Shown piece after piece: positions 39,399 through 47,711 of a stretch of DNA of 64,000 nt. This DNA is from JBBDJG01 sp040880005 (lineage in GTDB: Bacteria > Actinomycetota > Thermoleophilia > Solirubrobacterales > JBBDJG01), in contig JBBDJG010000012.1 in assembly GCA_040880005.1 (NCBI GenBank), positions 1-64,000 of the forward strand. Direction: 5' to 3'. Position numbers and translations under genes: made by a program. The notes below the pieces were generated by a model that had not been told where the DNA came from, did not search any database, and saw nothing but the letters and a program-made list of their open reading frames with translations. Within the stretch, counting starts at the first letter, position 1. Each line of letters begins with the position of its first letter.

Positions 39399-40634
39399 AT
39401 GTTTCTTGGCAAAGCACCTCCGGCCCGTGGCCGGAGCCGTCGTCACACAAGTGGGATTCGGAGCAGGCCCGAGCGCGGCCATCGCGTCCTGGCGCTGGCC
39501 GGGTTGACGCTGGTCGCGCTCGCAGCCGTTTCGCTGACCCCGTCGTTCTCGAGCGGTCGCTCGTTGGACGACAAGATCGACGCGAAGCGCCGGCATCTCG
39601 AGCGTGTGGAAGGACGGGAGACGCACCTCCAGGGACGCATCTCCAGCATGAACGAGAAGCTTGGCGGGCTACGCGTACGGATCGTCTCGCTCGAGCGCAA
39701 GGAGTCGCACGCCAAGGTCGTACTTGCCCAGCGCCAGTCGGAGTTGGAGCGCGTTACCGCCCGCTACGAGCGTGCGCATCGGCACTTCGTGCGCCTGCGC
39801 AAGCAGCTCAATCGGGCCGAGGGTGTGCTCGCGGAGCGCCTGGTCGCGATCTACAAGAGCGACGCGCCCGACATGCTGACGGTCGTGCTCGAGTCGGATG
39901 GCTTCAACGACCTGCTCACCCGCACCGACTACCTGAGCAAGATCAACGACAGCGACCAGGACATAGTCACCCGGGTGAAGACACTCAAGCACGAGGCTGC
40001 ACGCAAGCGGGCGGAGCTCGTTGACCTCAAGACACGCGCCGAAGTCGCCGTCGAGGCGGTCGAGAACCAGAAGCGCACGCTCGCTGCGACTCGCAGCGAG
40101 CTGTCCGTGCAGCGCAACGAGCTTTCCAGCGTGCGTGCCGAGCAAAAGGACGTGCTCGGCGGCGTACGCGAGGACAAGCACAAGCTCGAAGGCGACCTCT
40201 CCAAGCTCTCTGCACAGGTCGAGTCTCAGCTCGGCGGCTTCGCCGGCCCGATTCGGCGCGGCTCGGGCCAGATGATCTGGCCGGTCAACGGCCCGATCAC
40301 CTCACCTTTCTGCGAGCGCCGCTCGTGGGAGTCATGCCACCCCGGCATCGACATCGGTGTCGGCACCGGCACGCCGATCCGTGCCGCCGACTCGGGCACC
40401 GTGGCGATGGCCGGCGCGATGGGCGGCTACGGCAACTACACCTGCATCAACCACGGCGGTGGGCTCTCGACCTGCTACGCACACCAGTCGGCGATCAAGG
40501 TCAGCGTCGGTCAGAACGTCAGCCAGGGCCAGGTGATCGGCCTGGTCGGCTGCACGGGCCTTTGTTTCGGGGCGCACCTGCACTTCGAGGTGCGCGTCGG
40601 CGGCGCGGTCACGAACCCGCTGAACTACCTCTGA
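39399..40634 (+). CDS. Secreted M23-family peptidase with coiled-coil N-terminus
   Basis: 411 residues. A basic N-terminus and membrane anchor or signal (about 29-50), a long coiled coil (about 60-285) and a C-terminal LytM domain. Zinc ligands are readable: H-x3-D in CHPGIDIGVG and H-x-H in GAHLHFEVRVGG, with YGNYTCINHGGGLSTCYAH between. Extra Cys pairs in the domain may form disulfides. This EnvC/NlpD-like architecture fits cleavage of peptidoglycan cross-bridges or activation of amidases during growth or division. Expression is probably set by the c-di-AMP riboswitch just upstream. Confidence 0.92.
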   Translation: MFLGKAPPARGRSRRHTSGIRSRPERGHRVLALAGLTLVALAAVSLTPSFSSGRSLDDKIDAKRRHLERVEGRETHLQGRISSMNEKLGGLRVRIVSLERKESHAKVVLAQRQSELERVTARYERAHRHFVRLRKQLNRAEGVLAERLVAIYKSDAPDMLTVVLESDGFNDLLTRTDYLSKINDSDQDIVTRVKTLKHEAARKRAELVDLKTRAEVAVEAVENQKRTLAATRSELSVQRNELSSVRAEQKDVLGGVREDKHKLEGDLSKLSAQVESQLGGFAGPIRRGSGQMIWPVNGPITSPFCERRSWESCHPGIDIGVGTGTPIRAADSGTVAMAGAMGGYGNYTCINHGGGLSTCYAHQSAIKVSVGQNVSQGQVIGLVGCTGLCFGAHLHFEVRVGGAVTNPLNYL

Positions 40635-40954
40635 CCGAACTTCAGCAGCGCGTCCACACCGTTGTCGAACACGGCGCGCACCTCCAGACGGCCACCCAGC
40701 GCCTCGACATACTCGGTCAACGTTGAGAGATAGATGCTGTTGCCGGCACCCGCTCGCTGCTCGAGCAAGGAGATGTTGGCCTGCGTGACGTCGAGACGCA
40801 AGGCCAGGTCGGACTGCGTCACGTCCTGAGCTTCGCGCAACTGTGCGAGTGCGAGCGCGTCCTCCATGGCGCGCTTGTACTCGGCGACGTCCTTGTCCCA
40901 ATTCGGGTCGCGCTTGCGCGCCTTCGCCCTCAGCGAATTGAAGTTCTTGGCCAT
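40625..40954 (-). CDS. HigA-like antitoxin (XRE helix-turn-helix)
   Basis: 109 residues from ATG 40954. The C-terminal helix-turn-helix is LREAQDVTQSDLALRLDVTQANISLLEQRA, followed by a dimerisation segment LSTLTEYVEALGGRLEVRAVF. The ATG overlaps the toxin stop (ATGA), so the two are translated together with the toxin first, the order seen in HigBA systems. It probably represses the promoter at 41324-41351. The 3' end overlaps the end of the convergent peptidase gene by ten bases. Confidence 0.88.
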   Translation of the reverse strand: MAKNFNSLRAKARKRDPNWDKDVAEYKRAMEDALALAQLREAQDVTQSDLALRLDVTQANISLLEQRAGAGNSIYLSTLTEYVEALGGRLEVRAVFDNGVDALLKFGQR

Positions 40955-41307
40955 CAGCTCGCACCCTCCGCGCGCAACTGTGCAAGGTGTTCGTCGTACA
41001 GTTTGTCGGCCACTGGGATCATCTCCGCGTACCACTTACGCCAGCGCCCCGTCTTGTTGCCGCCGATCAACAGGATGGCGGTCCGGCGCGGGTCGAAGGC
41101 AAACAGCACTCGGACGGCTCCTTTCGGTCGAAGCTCCTTCATGTTTGCGTGCCGTGAGCCGCTGATCGTGTCCACCAGCGGACGCCCAAGGACAGGACCG
41201 CGCGATTGCAGGATGCGAACCGCCGCGTCAATCGTCTTCTGCTCGGCAACCGTGAGCCCATCCCACCAACTCTCGAACTCGTCCGTGTATTCGACTTCCC
41301 AGGCCAT
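40954..41307 (-). CDS. HigB/RelE-like toxin (Gp49-type)
   Basis: 117 residues: EYTDEFESWWDGLTVAEQKTIDAAVRILQSRG, then the conserved core HANMKELRPKGAVRVLFAFDPRRTAILLIGGNK and WRKWYAEMIPVADKLYDEHL. This is the phage Gp49-like branch of the RelE superfamily, usually a ribosome-dependent mRNA endonuclease. ATG 41307 lies only about 10 bases from the expected transcript start. The antitoxin gene follows with a 3-base overlap. Confidence 0.88.
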   Translation of the reverse strand: MAWEVEYTDEFESWWDGLTVAEQKTIDAAVRILQSRGPVLGRPLVDTISGSRHANMKELRPKGAVRVLFAFDPRRTAILLIGGNKTGRWRKWYAEMIPVADKLYDEHLAQLRAEGAS

Positions 41308-41323
41308 CGACCCGGCGCACGTT

Positions 41324-41351
41324 AGTATAAACTTTAGCTAATATAAGTCAA
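41324..41351 (-). promoter_or_regulatory. Promoter of the higBA-like pair with operator palindrome in the spacer
   Basis: On the minus strand the sequence reads TTGACT, 16 bases, TATACT: nearly consensus -35 and -10 elements, the clearest promoter in the window. The spacer holds the palindrome TTAGCTAA (41334-41341), a natural place for antitoxin binding. The whole patch is AT-rich against a GC-rich background. Confidence 0.8.
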
Positions 41352-41420
41352 GATTAATACAACTTGTGAACGGATCTGCAACAAGATTGAAGGCCGGCAG
41401 CACCCTCTAGAGTTGGCGCC

Positions 41421-42176
41421 GTGCAGCCAGAGATTCATCTAGGCCCGGTCACGCTCCAGACCTTCGGGCTGATGTTCGCGCTCGCATTCATCGCTGCGGG
41501 CGCGCTGATCTGGCGGCGGCTGGAGGAGATCGACCGCCCGCCCGACTGGGCATACGAGATCGTGTTCGCCGCGCTGCTGGGCGGGCTCGTCGGTGCGCGG
41601 CTCTACTACCTCGTCGAGCACTGGTCCGACGTCCAGGACGACCTGCTCGGCAGCGTCGTCTCGGGCGAGGGACTGGTCTGGTACGGCGGCGCGCTGGGCG
41701 GCACGGCGTTCGTGCTGGCGTGGGCCTGGTATCGCAAGTTCCTTTCATTGACGCTGCTCGACGTGCTGGCGCCCGCGCTCGCGCTCGGCTACGCGATCGG
41801 CCGCATCGGTTGCCAGCTCTCGGGCGACGGCGACTATGGTGAGCCATCCAACGTGCCGTGGGCGATGTCGTACCCGGACGGAACGCTGCCGACCGACGAT
41901 CCGGTGCACCCGACGCCGGTGTACGAGACCCTGTCGATGGGCCTGGTTGCGCTGCTGCTGTGGAGCTGGCGCGATCGTTTCAGGCCGGGAATTCTGTTCG
42001 CGATCTACCTGGTGCTGTCGGGGCTGGAGCGCTTCCTGGTCGAGTTCGTACGGCGGAACTCCGACGTGGCCCTCGGCCTGACGGCAGCTCAGCTGCAGAG
42101 CCTGGTCGCGATCGCTGCCGGGCTCGTATGGATCTGGGTCGCGCGTTCGCGCGGATCGCTCGCTCGCGCGGCCTGA
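41421..42176 (+). CDS. lgt: Prolipoprotein diacylglyceryl transferase
   Basis: 251 residues, about seven membrane segments, from GTG 41421. The Lgt signature GRIGCQLSGDGDYGEPSN is present (usual GRIGNF-NGE/D region), with EGLVWYGGALGG and the C-terminal GLERFLVEFVRRNSD matching the family. It transfers diacylglycerol to the lipobox cysteine of prolipoproteins, such as those encoded at 6662 and 33719. It diverges from the toxin-antitoxin pair. Confidence 0.92.
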   Translation: MQPEIHLGPVTLQTFGLMFALAFIAAGALIWRRLEEIDRPPDWAYEIVFAALLGGLVGARLYYLVEHWSDVQDDLLGSVVSGEGLVWYGGALGGTAFVLAWAWYRKFLSLTLLDVLAPALALGYAIGRIGCQLSGDGDYGEPSNVPWAMSYPDGTLPTDDPVHPTPVYETLSMGLVALLLWSWRDRFRPGILFAIYLVLSGLERFLVEFVRRNSDVALGLTAAQLQSLVAIAAGLVWIWVARSRGSLARAA

Positions 42177-42230
42177 AAAGCGCAGCCGCCGGGACGCCCG
42201 ACCGGCAGCCGGGCGCCCCTTGGGCTTCGG

Positions 42231-42603
42231 CTATGTGTGCGCTCCGGCTCCCCGAACACCGCCAGGCCATGGATGACGATCACGCGAATCGCGAACACGC
42301 CGGCCGACCAGAACGGGTGGGAACCGCCGATCGACAGCAGCGCCCCGATCGCTCCGATCGTGGCGGCGATATTCCGATCACGCGCCCGAAGGCCCCTCCC
42401 GCAAACAGCGAGAACGACGCGATCAGCTGGATGATTCCCAGGAGCAGCGTGATCCAGCCCCACGTCTCGATCGTCGAAAACACGTAGTCGGTGTTGACAA
42501 AGAAATCGTCGGTGCCGATTCCGGCGATGCCGTAAAGGATGTTGAGTGTGCCGGCCACGAACAGCAGAATGCCGGCGAAGATGACGCTACCCGCACCTCG
42601 CAA
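42231..42603 (-). pseudogene. Frameshifted small membrane protein gene (DUF7144-like)
   Basis: The first frame encodes FAGILLFVAGTLNILYGIAGI, then TWGWITLLLGIIQLIASFSLFAGGAFGRVIGI; a second frame continues IAATIGAIGALLSIGG...IRVIVIHGLAVFGEPE. Together they form the usual four-helix small protein of about 125 residues. A one-base change near 42372 breaks it, and the natural stop is also lost, the second frame running on into lgt. It may be a true pseudogene or a base-calling error. Confidence 0.6.
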
Positions 42604-42712
42604 TGTGCTCTCCCTTCAGGAACCGGCCACTCCTGCGGGCGGCCGTGTGGCGCCGAAGAACCGAGGTTCGACGGCGGGGGCCACTAGCGTGTGCGGGTCG
42701 AGCGAGGAATGC

Positions 42713-43459
42713 TCAGATCGCGCCGGCGAGCCAGCGCAGCGACTCGCCCTGGATCTCGACGTCGTGCTGGGCCGAGCGGTGGTCGCCGCCCTCCAGCAGC
42801 CAAAGCTTCTTCGGGTCGGCGGCGCGCTCGTATAGCTCCTCCGAGCGCGTGTAAGGAACGGTTTCGTCGCCTTTGGCGTGGATCAGAAGCAGCGGCTTCG
42901 ACCCGAGCCGCTCGACCGCGTCGAAGATGTCGTGGCTTTCGAGCCATTTGACCAACCCCGCGGCATCGAGGCGCATCGCCGCCCAGGGACTGTCGGGATC
43001 GGGCTCGCGCCCGCCCGCCAGCGCGCGCATCTGCGGCAGCATCGGCTCCTCCGCGGCGGGGCAGATCGCGACCACGGCCGCGACTTCCGGACACGACGCG
43101 CCCAGGTGCAGCGCCATCATTCCGCCCATGCTCGACCCGCGCACGGCGATCCGGCGCCCGTCGATCTCGGGGCGCTCGGCAAGCATTCGCGCGAGTGCCG
43201 CGAGGTCGTCGATCACGCCCGGGCCGAGCTCGCCTTCGGTCTCGCCGTGGCCGCGGTTGTCGAACGTCAGCGCGGCGAAGCCCTGCGCGACCGCGGCCCG
43301 CGCGAAATCGGCGTGGTTCTCCTTCTGCGACCCCGCACCGTGCAGGATGATCACGGCGGGCACCGGCCCCGGCTCACCCTTCGGCAGCCAGAGCCGGTAG
43401 GCGATCCCGTCGAGGGTGCCTGCCTCGGCGGGCATCGTCGGTGTCGCGTGCTCAATCAC
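42713..43459 (-). CDS. Alpha/beta hydrolase (dienelactone hydrolase/esterase-like)
   Basis: About 248 residues from GTG 43459; a longer open frame reaches 43579 but would overlap lysA. The nucleophile elbow is VRGSSMGGMMAL, the oxyanion region VIILHGAGSQKEN, the acid is in LLLIHAKGDETVPY, and the catalytic His is in LEGGDHRSAQHD. The single-domain form resembles prolyl-oligopeptidase-like esterases. The substrate is unknown. It shares a short upstream interval with lysA. Confidence 0.85.
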   Translation of the reverse strand: MIEHATPTMPAEAGTLDGIAYRLWLPKGEPGPVPAVIILHGAGSQKENHADFARAAVAQGFAALTFDNRGHGETEGELGPGVIDDLAALARMLAERPEIDGRRIAVRGSSMGGMMALHLGASCPEVAAVVAICPAAEEPMLPQMRALAGGREPDPDSPWAAMRLDAAGLVKWLESHDIFDAVERLGSKPLLLIHAKGDETVPYTRSEELYERAADPKKLWLLEGGDHRSAQHDVEIQGESLRWLAGAI

Positions 43460-43516
43460 GGGCGGGAGCCTACCTTGCGTGGGGCGGAGTGCCGCGGCCG
43501 GTAATCTGGCCTTGAG

Positions 43517-44791
43517 ATGGCGATGACCGCGCTTGGACAGCAATATCCGCTCGGCAGCCGGGTCAACGAGCAGGGCCACCTGGAGGTCGGCGGCTGCGAC
43601 GTGGTCGAGTTGGCCGAGCGCTTCGGCACGCCCGCCTACATATATGCGGAGGACGACATGCGCGCCCGCGCCCGCGCCTACATGGAGGCGCTGGCGGCGC
43701 GTACCGGCGACTTCGAGCTGCTGTATGCGTCGAAGGCGCTGCCGATCACCGCTGCCTTCGAGTTGTTCGCGAAGGAGAGCCTCTCGATCGACGTCGCCTC
43801 AGGCGGCGAGCTGCACCTGGCGCTGAAGGCCGGCGCCGACCCGCAACGCATCTACATGCACGGCAACAACAAGACCGACGCCGAGCTGTCTTACGCGTTC
43901 GAGTCCAACGTCGCCTACATCGTGCTCGACTCGTTCGACGAGATCGAGCGCGTGGAGCGGCTGCTCGATCGCCCGCAGCAGGTGCTGATCCGCCTCACCC
44001 CCGGCATCAAGCCGTCGACCCACTCCTACATCCAGACCGGGCAGCTCGACTCGAAGTTCGGCTTCGGGCTGGAGGATGGGCTAGCGGCCCGGGCGGTCGA
44101 GCGCGTGCGCTCGTCGAACAAGTTGGAGCTGGTCGGCATCCACTCGCACATCGGCTCGCAGATCTTCGAGCTGGAGCCCTACGTCAAGACGATCGAGATC
44201 ATGGCCGACTTCATCGACTTCGAGTGCCATCTGCTGAATGTCGGCGGCGGGCTCGGGATCGCCTACACGGCCGAGGACGAGCCGCCCTCGATCGAGGACT
44301 ACATCGACGTCAAGGTGAAGGCAGCCCAGCGGGTGTTCGACCCGGTGCCGCGCATCCTGATCGAGCCGGGGCGCTCGCTGGTCGGCAACGCCGGACTGAC
44401 CGCCTACCGCGTCGGCACGATCAAGGAGATTCCAGGCGTCCGCACCTACGTTGCGGTCGACGGCGGCATGTCCGACAACCTGCGCCCGATGTTGTACGAC
44501 TCGCGCTACGAGGCTGCGATCGCCGATCGGCCCGATGCGCCTCCGACCCACACCGCGACGATCGCCGGCATGCACTGCGAGTCGGGCGACATCCTGATCG
44601 GGCAGGTCGCGCTGCCCGAACCGCGAATCGGTGATGTGCTGGTCACGCCGGCGACCGGCGCCTATGGATACGCGATGGCCAACAACTACAACGGCGTGCC
44701 GCGCCCGCCGGTCATCTTCTGCCGCGACGGCGAGGCGCGCGTGGTCGTGCGCCGTGAAACCTACGAAGACCTCGGCGCCCGGGACGCCTAG
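43517..44791 (+). CDS. lysA: Diaminopimelate decarboxylase
   Basis: 424 residues. The PLP-lysine is in LLYASKALPI, the phosphate and substrate sites in HSHIGSQI, NVGGGLGI and EPGRSLVGNAG, and the catalytic Cys in HCESGDIL. It decarboxylates meso-diaminopimelate to lysine. It heads the aspartate-family operon: homoserine dehydrogenase follows after six bases. It begins at ATG 43517; ATG 43523 is a close alternative. Confidence 0.95.
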   Translation: MAMTALGQQYPLGSRVNEQGHLEVGGCDVVELAERFGTPAYIYAEDDMRARARAYMEALAARTGDFELLYASKALPITAAFELFAKESLSIDVASGGELHLALKAGADPQRIYMHGNNKTDAELSYAFESNVAYIVLDSFDEIERVERLLDRPQQVLIRLTPGIKPSTHSYIQTGQLDSKFGFGLEDGLAARAVERVRSSNKLELVGIHSHIGSQIFELEPYVKTIEIMADFIDFECHLLNVGGGLGIAYTAEDEPPSIEDYIDVKVKAAQRVFDPVPRILIEPGRSLVGNAGLTAYRVGTIKEIPGVRTYVAVDGGMSDNLRPMLYDSRYEAAIADRPDAPPTHTATIAGMHCESGDILIGQVALPEPRIGDVLVTPATGAYGYAMANNYNGVPRPPVIFCRDGEARVVVRRETYEDLGARDA

Positions 44792-44797
44792 CGCGAC

Positions 44798-46033
44798 GTG
44801 AGCACCGAACCCTTCAAGGTCGGCCTGCTCGGCCACGGCACCGTCGGCGGCGCCTTCCACGAGCTGCTCGACGGGCGCGCCGATTCGATCGCCGCTGCGA
44901 CCGGCCGCCGGCCCGAGCTGGCCGGCTTGCTGACGCGCTCGCAGGGATCGTTCAACGAGATCCTCGCCGGCTCGGACGTGATCGTCGAGTTGATCGGCGG
45001 CATCGAGCCTGCGCGCGAGTACGTGCTCGCTGCGCTTGTCGCCGGCAAGCCGGTCGTCAGCGCCAACAAGCAGCTGCTCTCCCAGCACGGCGACGAGCTG
45101 TTCGATGCCGCACGCAGCTCGGGCACTCAGCTTCGCTACGAAGCTGCCGCTGCCGGTGTCGTGCCGGCCGTGCGCGCGATCCGCGAGTCGTTCGCCGGCA
45201 CCCACGTGGACAAGGTCTATGGGATCGTCAACGGCACCACCAACTACATCCTCACCGAGATGGCCAAGACCGGCGAGGCGTTCGCCGAAGCGCTGAAGCG
45301 CGCCCAGGAGCTGGGCTACGCCGAGGCCGACCCGAGCGAGGACATCAACGGCGCCGACGCCGCCGCCAAGATGGCGATCCTGGCGCGAATCGCCTTCCAC
45401 ACCTCGGTATCGCTGGCCGACGTCGCGCACGAGGGGATCGAGGAGATCACGCCCGACGACATCGACTACGCGAAGGAGTTCGGGCTGTCGTTGAAGTTGC
45501 TCGGCGTGGCGGAGCGTCGCGACGGCGGCATCGCCGTGCGCGTGTTCCCGGCGTTCCTGTATGGGGGGCATCCACTTGCGCCGATCGTTGGCCCGTTCAA
45601 CGCCGTCACGCTCGAGGGCCCGGCGATCACCGAGGTGACGCTGTCGGGCCCGGGCGCCGGCGGCCCGCAGACCGCATCTGCCGTGCTAGGCGACCTCGTC
45701 TCGGTGATGTCGGGCACCGGCATGGAGCTGGACGCGAACGAGCAGCTTCGCCAGATCCCGAGTGACGAGATCGAGTCCGCCTTCTACCTGCATCTGGAAG
45801 TCGCGGACCAGCCCGGCGTGCTGGCGCGCATCGCGCAGATCCTCGGCGACAACGGTGCCAGCGTGAAGAGCGTCGTGCAGCGCGGCCGCGGCGACGACGC
45901 CAGCCTGATCATGGTCTTGCACCCGGTCGCTGAGGGCGCGTTCACCAAGGCGGTCGGCGAGATCGCACAACTCGACGTGATGCGCTCGCCGCCGCGCCCG
46001 ATCCGCGTGATCGAGGAGGAGTTCGTCGGCTGA
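44798..46033 (+). CDS. hom: Homoserine dehydrogenase
   Basis: 411 residues from GTG 44798. The NAD(P) loop is GLLGHGTVGGAFHELL. The conserved core VYGIVNGTTNYILTEM and GYAEADPSEDINGADAAAKMAILARIAF carry the catalytic Lys and Asp. The C-terminal ACT domain (about 325-405, FYLHLEVADQPGVLARIAQIL) indicates feedback control, normally by threonine. It converts aspartate semialdehyde to homoserine. The next gene begins one base after the stop. Confidence 0.95.
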   Translation: MSTEPFKVGLLGHGTVGGAFHELLDGRADSIAAATGRRPELAGLLTRSQGSFNEILAGSDVIVELIGGIEPAREYVLAALVAGKPVVSANKQLLSQHGDELFDAARSSGTQLRYEAAAAGVVPAVRAIRESFAGTHVDKVYGIVNGTTNYILTEMAKTGEAFAEALKRAQELGYAEADPSEDINGADAAAKMAILARIAFHTSVSLADVAHEGIEEITPDDIDYAKEFGLSLKLLGVAERRDGGIAVRVFPAFLYGGHPLAPIVGPFNAVTLEGPAITEVTLSGPGAGGPQTASAVLGDLVSVMSGTGMELDANEQLRQIPSDEIESAFYLHLEVADQPGVLARIAQILGDNGASVKSVVQRGRGDDASLIMVLHPVAEGAFTKAVGEIAQLDVMRSPPRPIRVIEEEFVG

Positions 46034-46034
46034 C

Positions 46035-46670
46035 ATGGCGAGCCAGGCCGAACTGGCCCGCGGGCAGTACAGAAAGCGGGCGCGACGCTACGACAGGATC
46101 CCCGGATCCGGGCTGCGCAGCCGGATCGGTCTGCGCGCGGTCGAAAAGCTCCAGCTCGAGCGTGGCCAGACCGTGATCGACATCGCCTGCGGAACCGGCG
46201 GCAACTTCGCCGCGATCGAGCGCGCGATCGGCTCCGACGGGCGGCTGATCGCTATCGACGTCAGCGACGACATGCTTGCCCAGGCCGCGCAGCGGGTGTC
46301 GCATGAGGGCTGGCCCAACGTGACGCTGATCGCCGCGCCGGTGGCCGATGTGGAGATTCCCGGCCGCGCCGATGCGGCACTGTTCGCGTTCGCCCACGAG
46401 CCGGCTCGCGACCCGCGCGCGGTTGCCAACGTCCTGGGAAGCGTGCGTCCGGGCGGCGTCGTGGCGGCCTGCGGCCCGAAATGGGTCTCGCGCTGGATCT
46501 TCCCGCTCAACCTGTTCGTTTGGTTGCTGGTGCGGCGCTACGTCACCAAGGTGAGCGGTTTCCGCGAGCCCTGGAGCCTGCTGGCGCCGTACCTGCCGGG
46601 GCTCGAGATCGAAAAGCACATGGCGGGAGCCTTCTACGTCGCAGCGGGCAGGGTCGCTGGCGATGCCTGA
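46035..46670 (+). CDS. SAM-dependent methyltransferase within the threonine operon
   Basis: 211 residues. Motif I is VIDIACGTGGNFAAIE, followed by LIAIDVSDDMLAQAAQRV and VRPGGVVAACGPK. A hydrophobic stretch near residue 155 (WIFPLNLFVWLLVRRYV) suggests membrane contact or a lipophilic substrate. It starts one base after hom and overlaps thrC by eight bases, so it is firmly part of the operon, yet no methylation is needed in threonine synthesis. The substrate is unknown; it resembles the UbiE/phospholipid methyltransferase group. Confidence 0.83.
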   Translation: MASQAELARGQYRKRARRYDRIPGSGLRSRIGLRAVEKLQLERGQTVIDIACGTGGNFAAIERAIGSDGRLIAIDVSDDMLAQAAQRVSHEGWPNVTLIAAPVADVEIPGRADAALFAFAHEPARDPRAVANVLGSVRPGGVVAACGPKWVSRWIFPLNLFVWLLVRRYVTKVSGFREPWSLLAPYLPGLEIEKHMAGAFYVAAGRVAGDA

Positions 46671-47709
46671 CGTTCGCTCAACGCTGGGCCGCGTGCCGCT
46701 GATCGAGCGCTACCGCGAGCGCCTGCCGGTCGAGCAAGGCTGGGAGGTCGTGACGCTGATGGAGGGATCGACACCGCTGATCCCCGCGGCGCGCCTTTCC
46801 GAGCGTCTCGGCATCGAGACGCTGCTGAAGTTCGACGGCATGAACCCGACCGGCTCGTTCAAGGACCGCGGCATGACGGTCGCGGTCTCGGCCGCCAAGG
46901 CCAAGGGCGCGCAGGCGATCATCTGCGCCTCGACCGGCAACACCGCCGCGAGCTGTGCGGCCTACGCGGCGCGCGCCGGGCTGCGCGGCGCGGTGATCGT
47001 GCCGGAGGGCAAGATCGCCGCCGGCAAGCTCGCGCAGTCGCTCGTGCACGGCGCGCGCGTGGTAGGCATCGACGGCAACTTCGACCAGGCGCTCGAGCTG
47101 GTCAAGCAATTGGTCGCCAAGCACCCGGTCGAGCTGGTCAACTCGATCAACCCTTACCGGATAGAGGGCCAGAAGACGGCCGCCTTCGAGGTCTGCGACG
47201 AGCTGGGCACAGCGCCCGACGCGCTTGCGATCCCGGTCGGCAACGCCGGCAACATCACCGCCTGGTGGCAGGGCTTTTGCGAGTATGAGCAGGGGCGGCC
47301 GCGGCTGTACGGGTTCCAGGCCGAGGGCGCGGCGCCGATCGTGCGCGGCGAGGTGGTGGCGAAACCGGAAACCGTTGCGTCGGCGATCCGCATCGGCAAC
47401 CCCGCGCGCTGGAAGGAGGCCGAGGCCGCGCTCAACGAGAGCGACGGGCGCATCGCCGCGGTCAGCGACGCCGAGATTCTGGAGGCGCAGCGCTGGCTGG
47501 CCTCGAACGAGGGCGTGTTCTGCGAGCCGGCCTCGGCCGCATCGGTCGCCGGCGCGCTCAAGCACGGCGTGGGGGAGGCGCAGCGGCTCGTGTGCGTGAT
47601 CACCGGGCACGGCTTGAAGGACCCCGACATCGCGCTGGAAAGCGCGGGCGACGCCGCGCACTGCGACGCCGACTTTGCCCAGGTCGAACGAGCGGTGCTG
47701 GGGGATTGA
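46663..47709 (+). CDS. thrC: Threonine synthase
   Basis: 348 residues. The PLP-binding Lys is in NPTGSFKDRGMTVAVS. The phosphate-binding loop is VGNAGNITAWW and STGNTAASCAAYAARAG is also typical. It is the short actinobacterial form that uses O-phosphohomoserine, the product of the next gene. ATG 46663 overlaps the methyltransferase gene; GTG 47712 of thrB follows two bases after its stop. Confidence 0.95.
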   Translation: MPDVRSTLGRVPLIERYRERLPVEQGWEVVTLMEGSTPLIPAARLSERLGIETLLKFDGMNPTGSFKDRGMTVAVSAAKAKGAQAIICASTGNTAASCAAYAARAGLRGAVIVPEGKIAAGKLAQSLVHGARVVGIDGNFDQALELVKQLVAKHPVELVNSINPYRIEGQKTAAFEVCDELGTAPDALAIPVGNAGNITAWWQGFCEYEQGRPRLYGFQAEGAAPIVRGEVVAKPETVASAIRIGNPARWKEAEAALNESDGRIAAVSDAEILEAQRWLASNEGVFCEPASAASVAGALKHGVGEAQRLVCVITGHGLKDPDIALESAGDAAHCDADFAQVERAVLGD

Positions 47710-47711
47710 GC

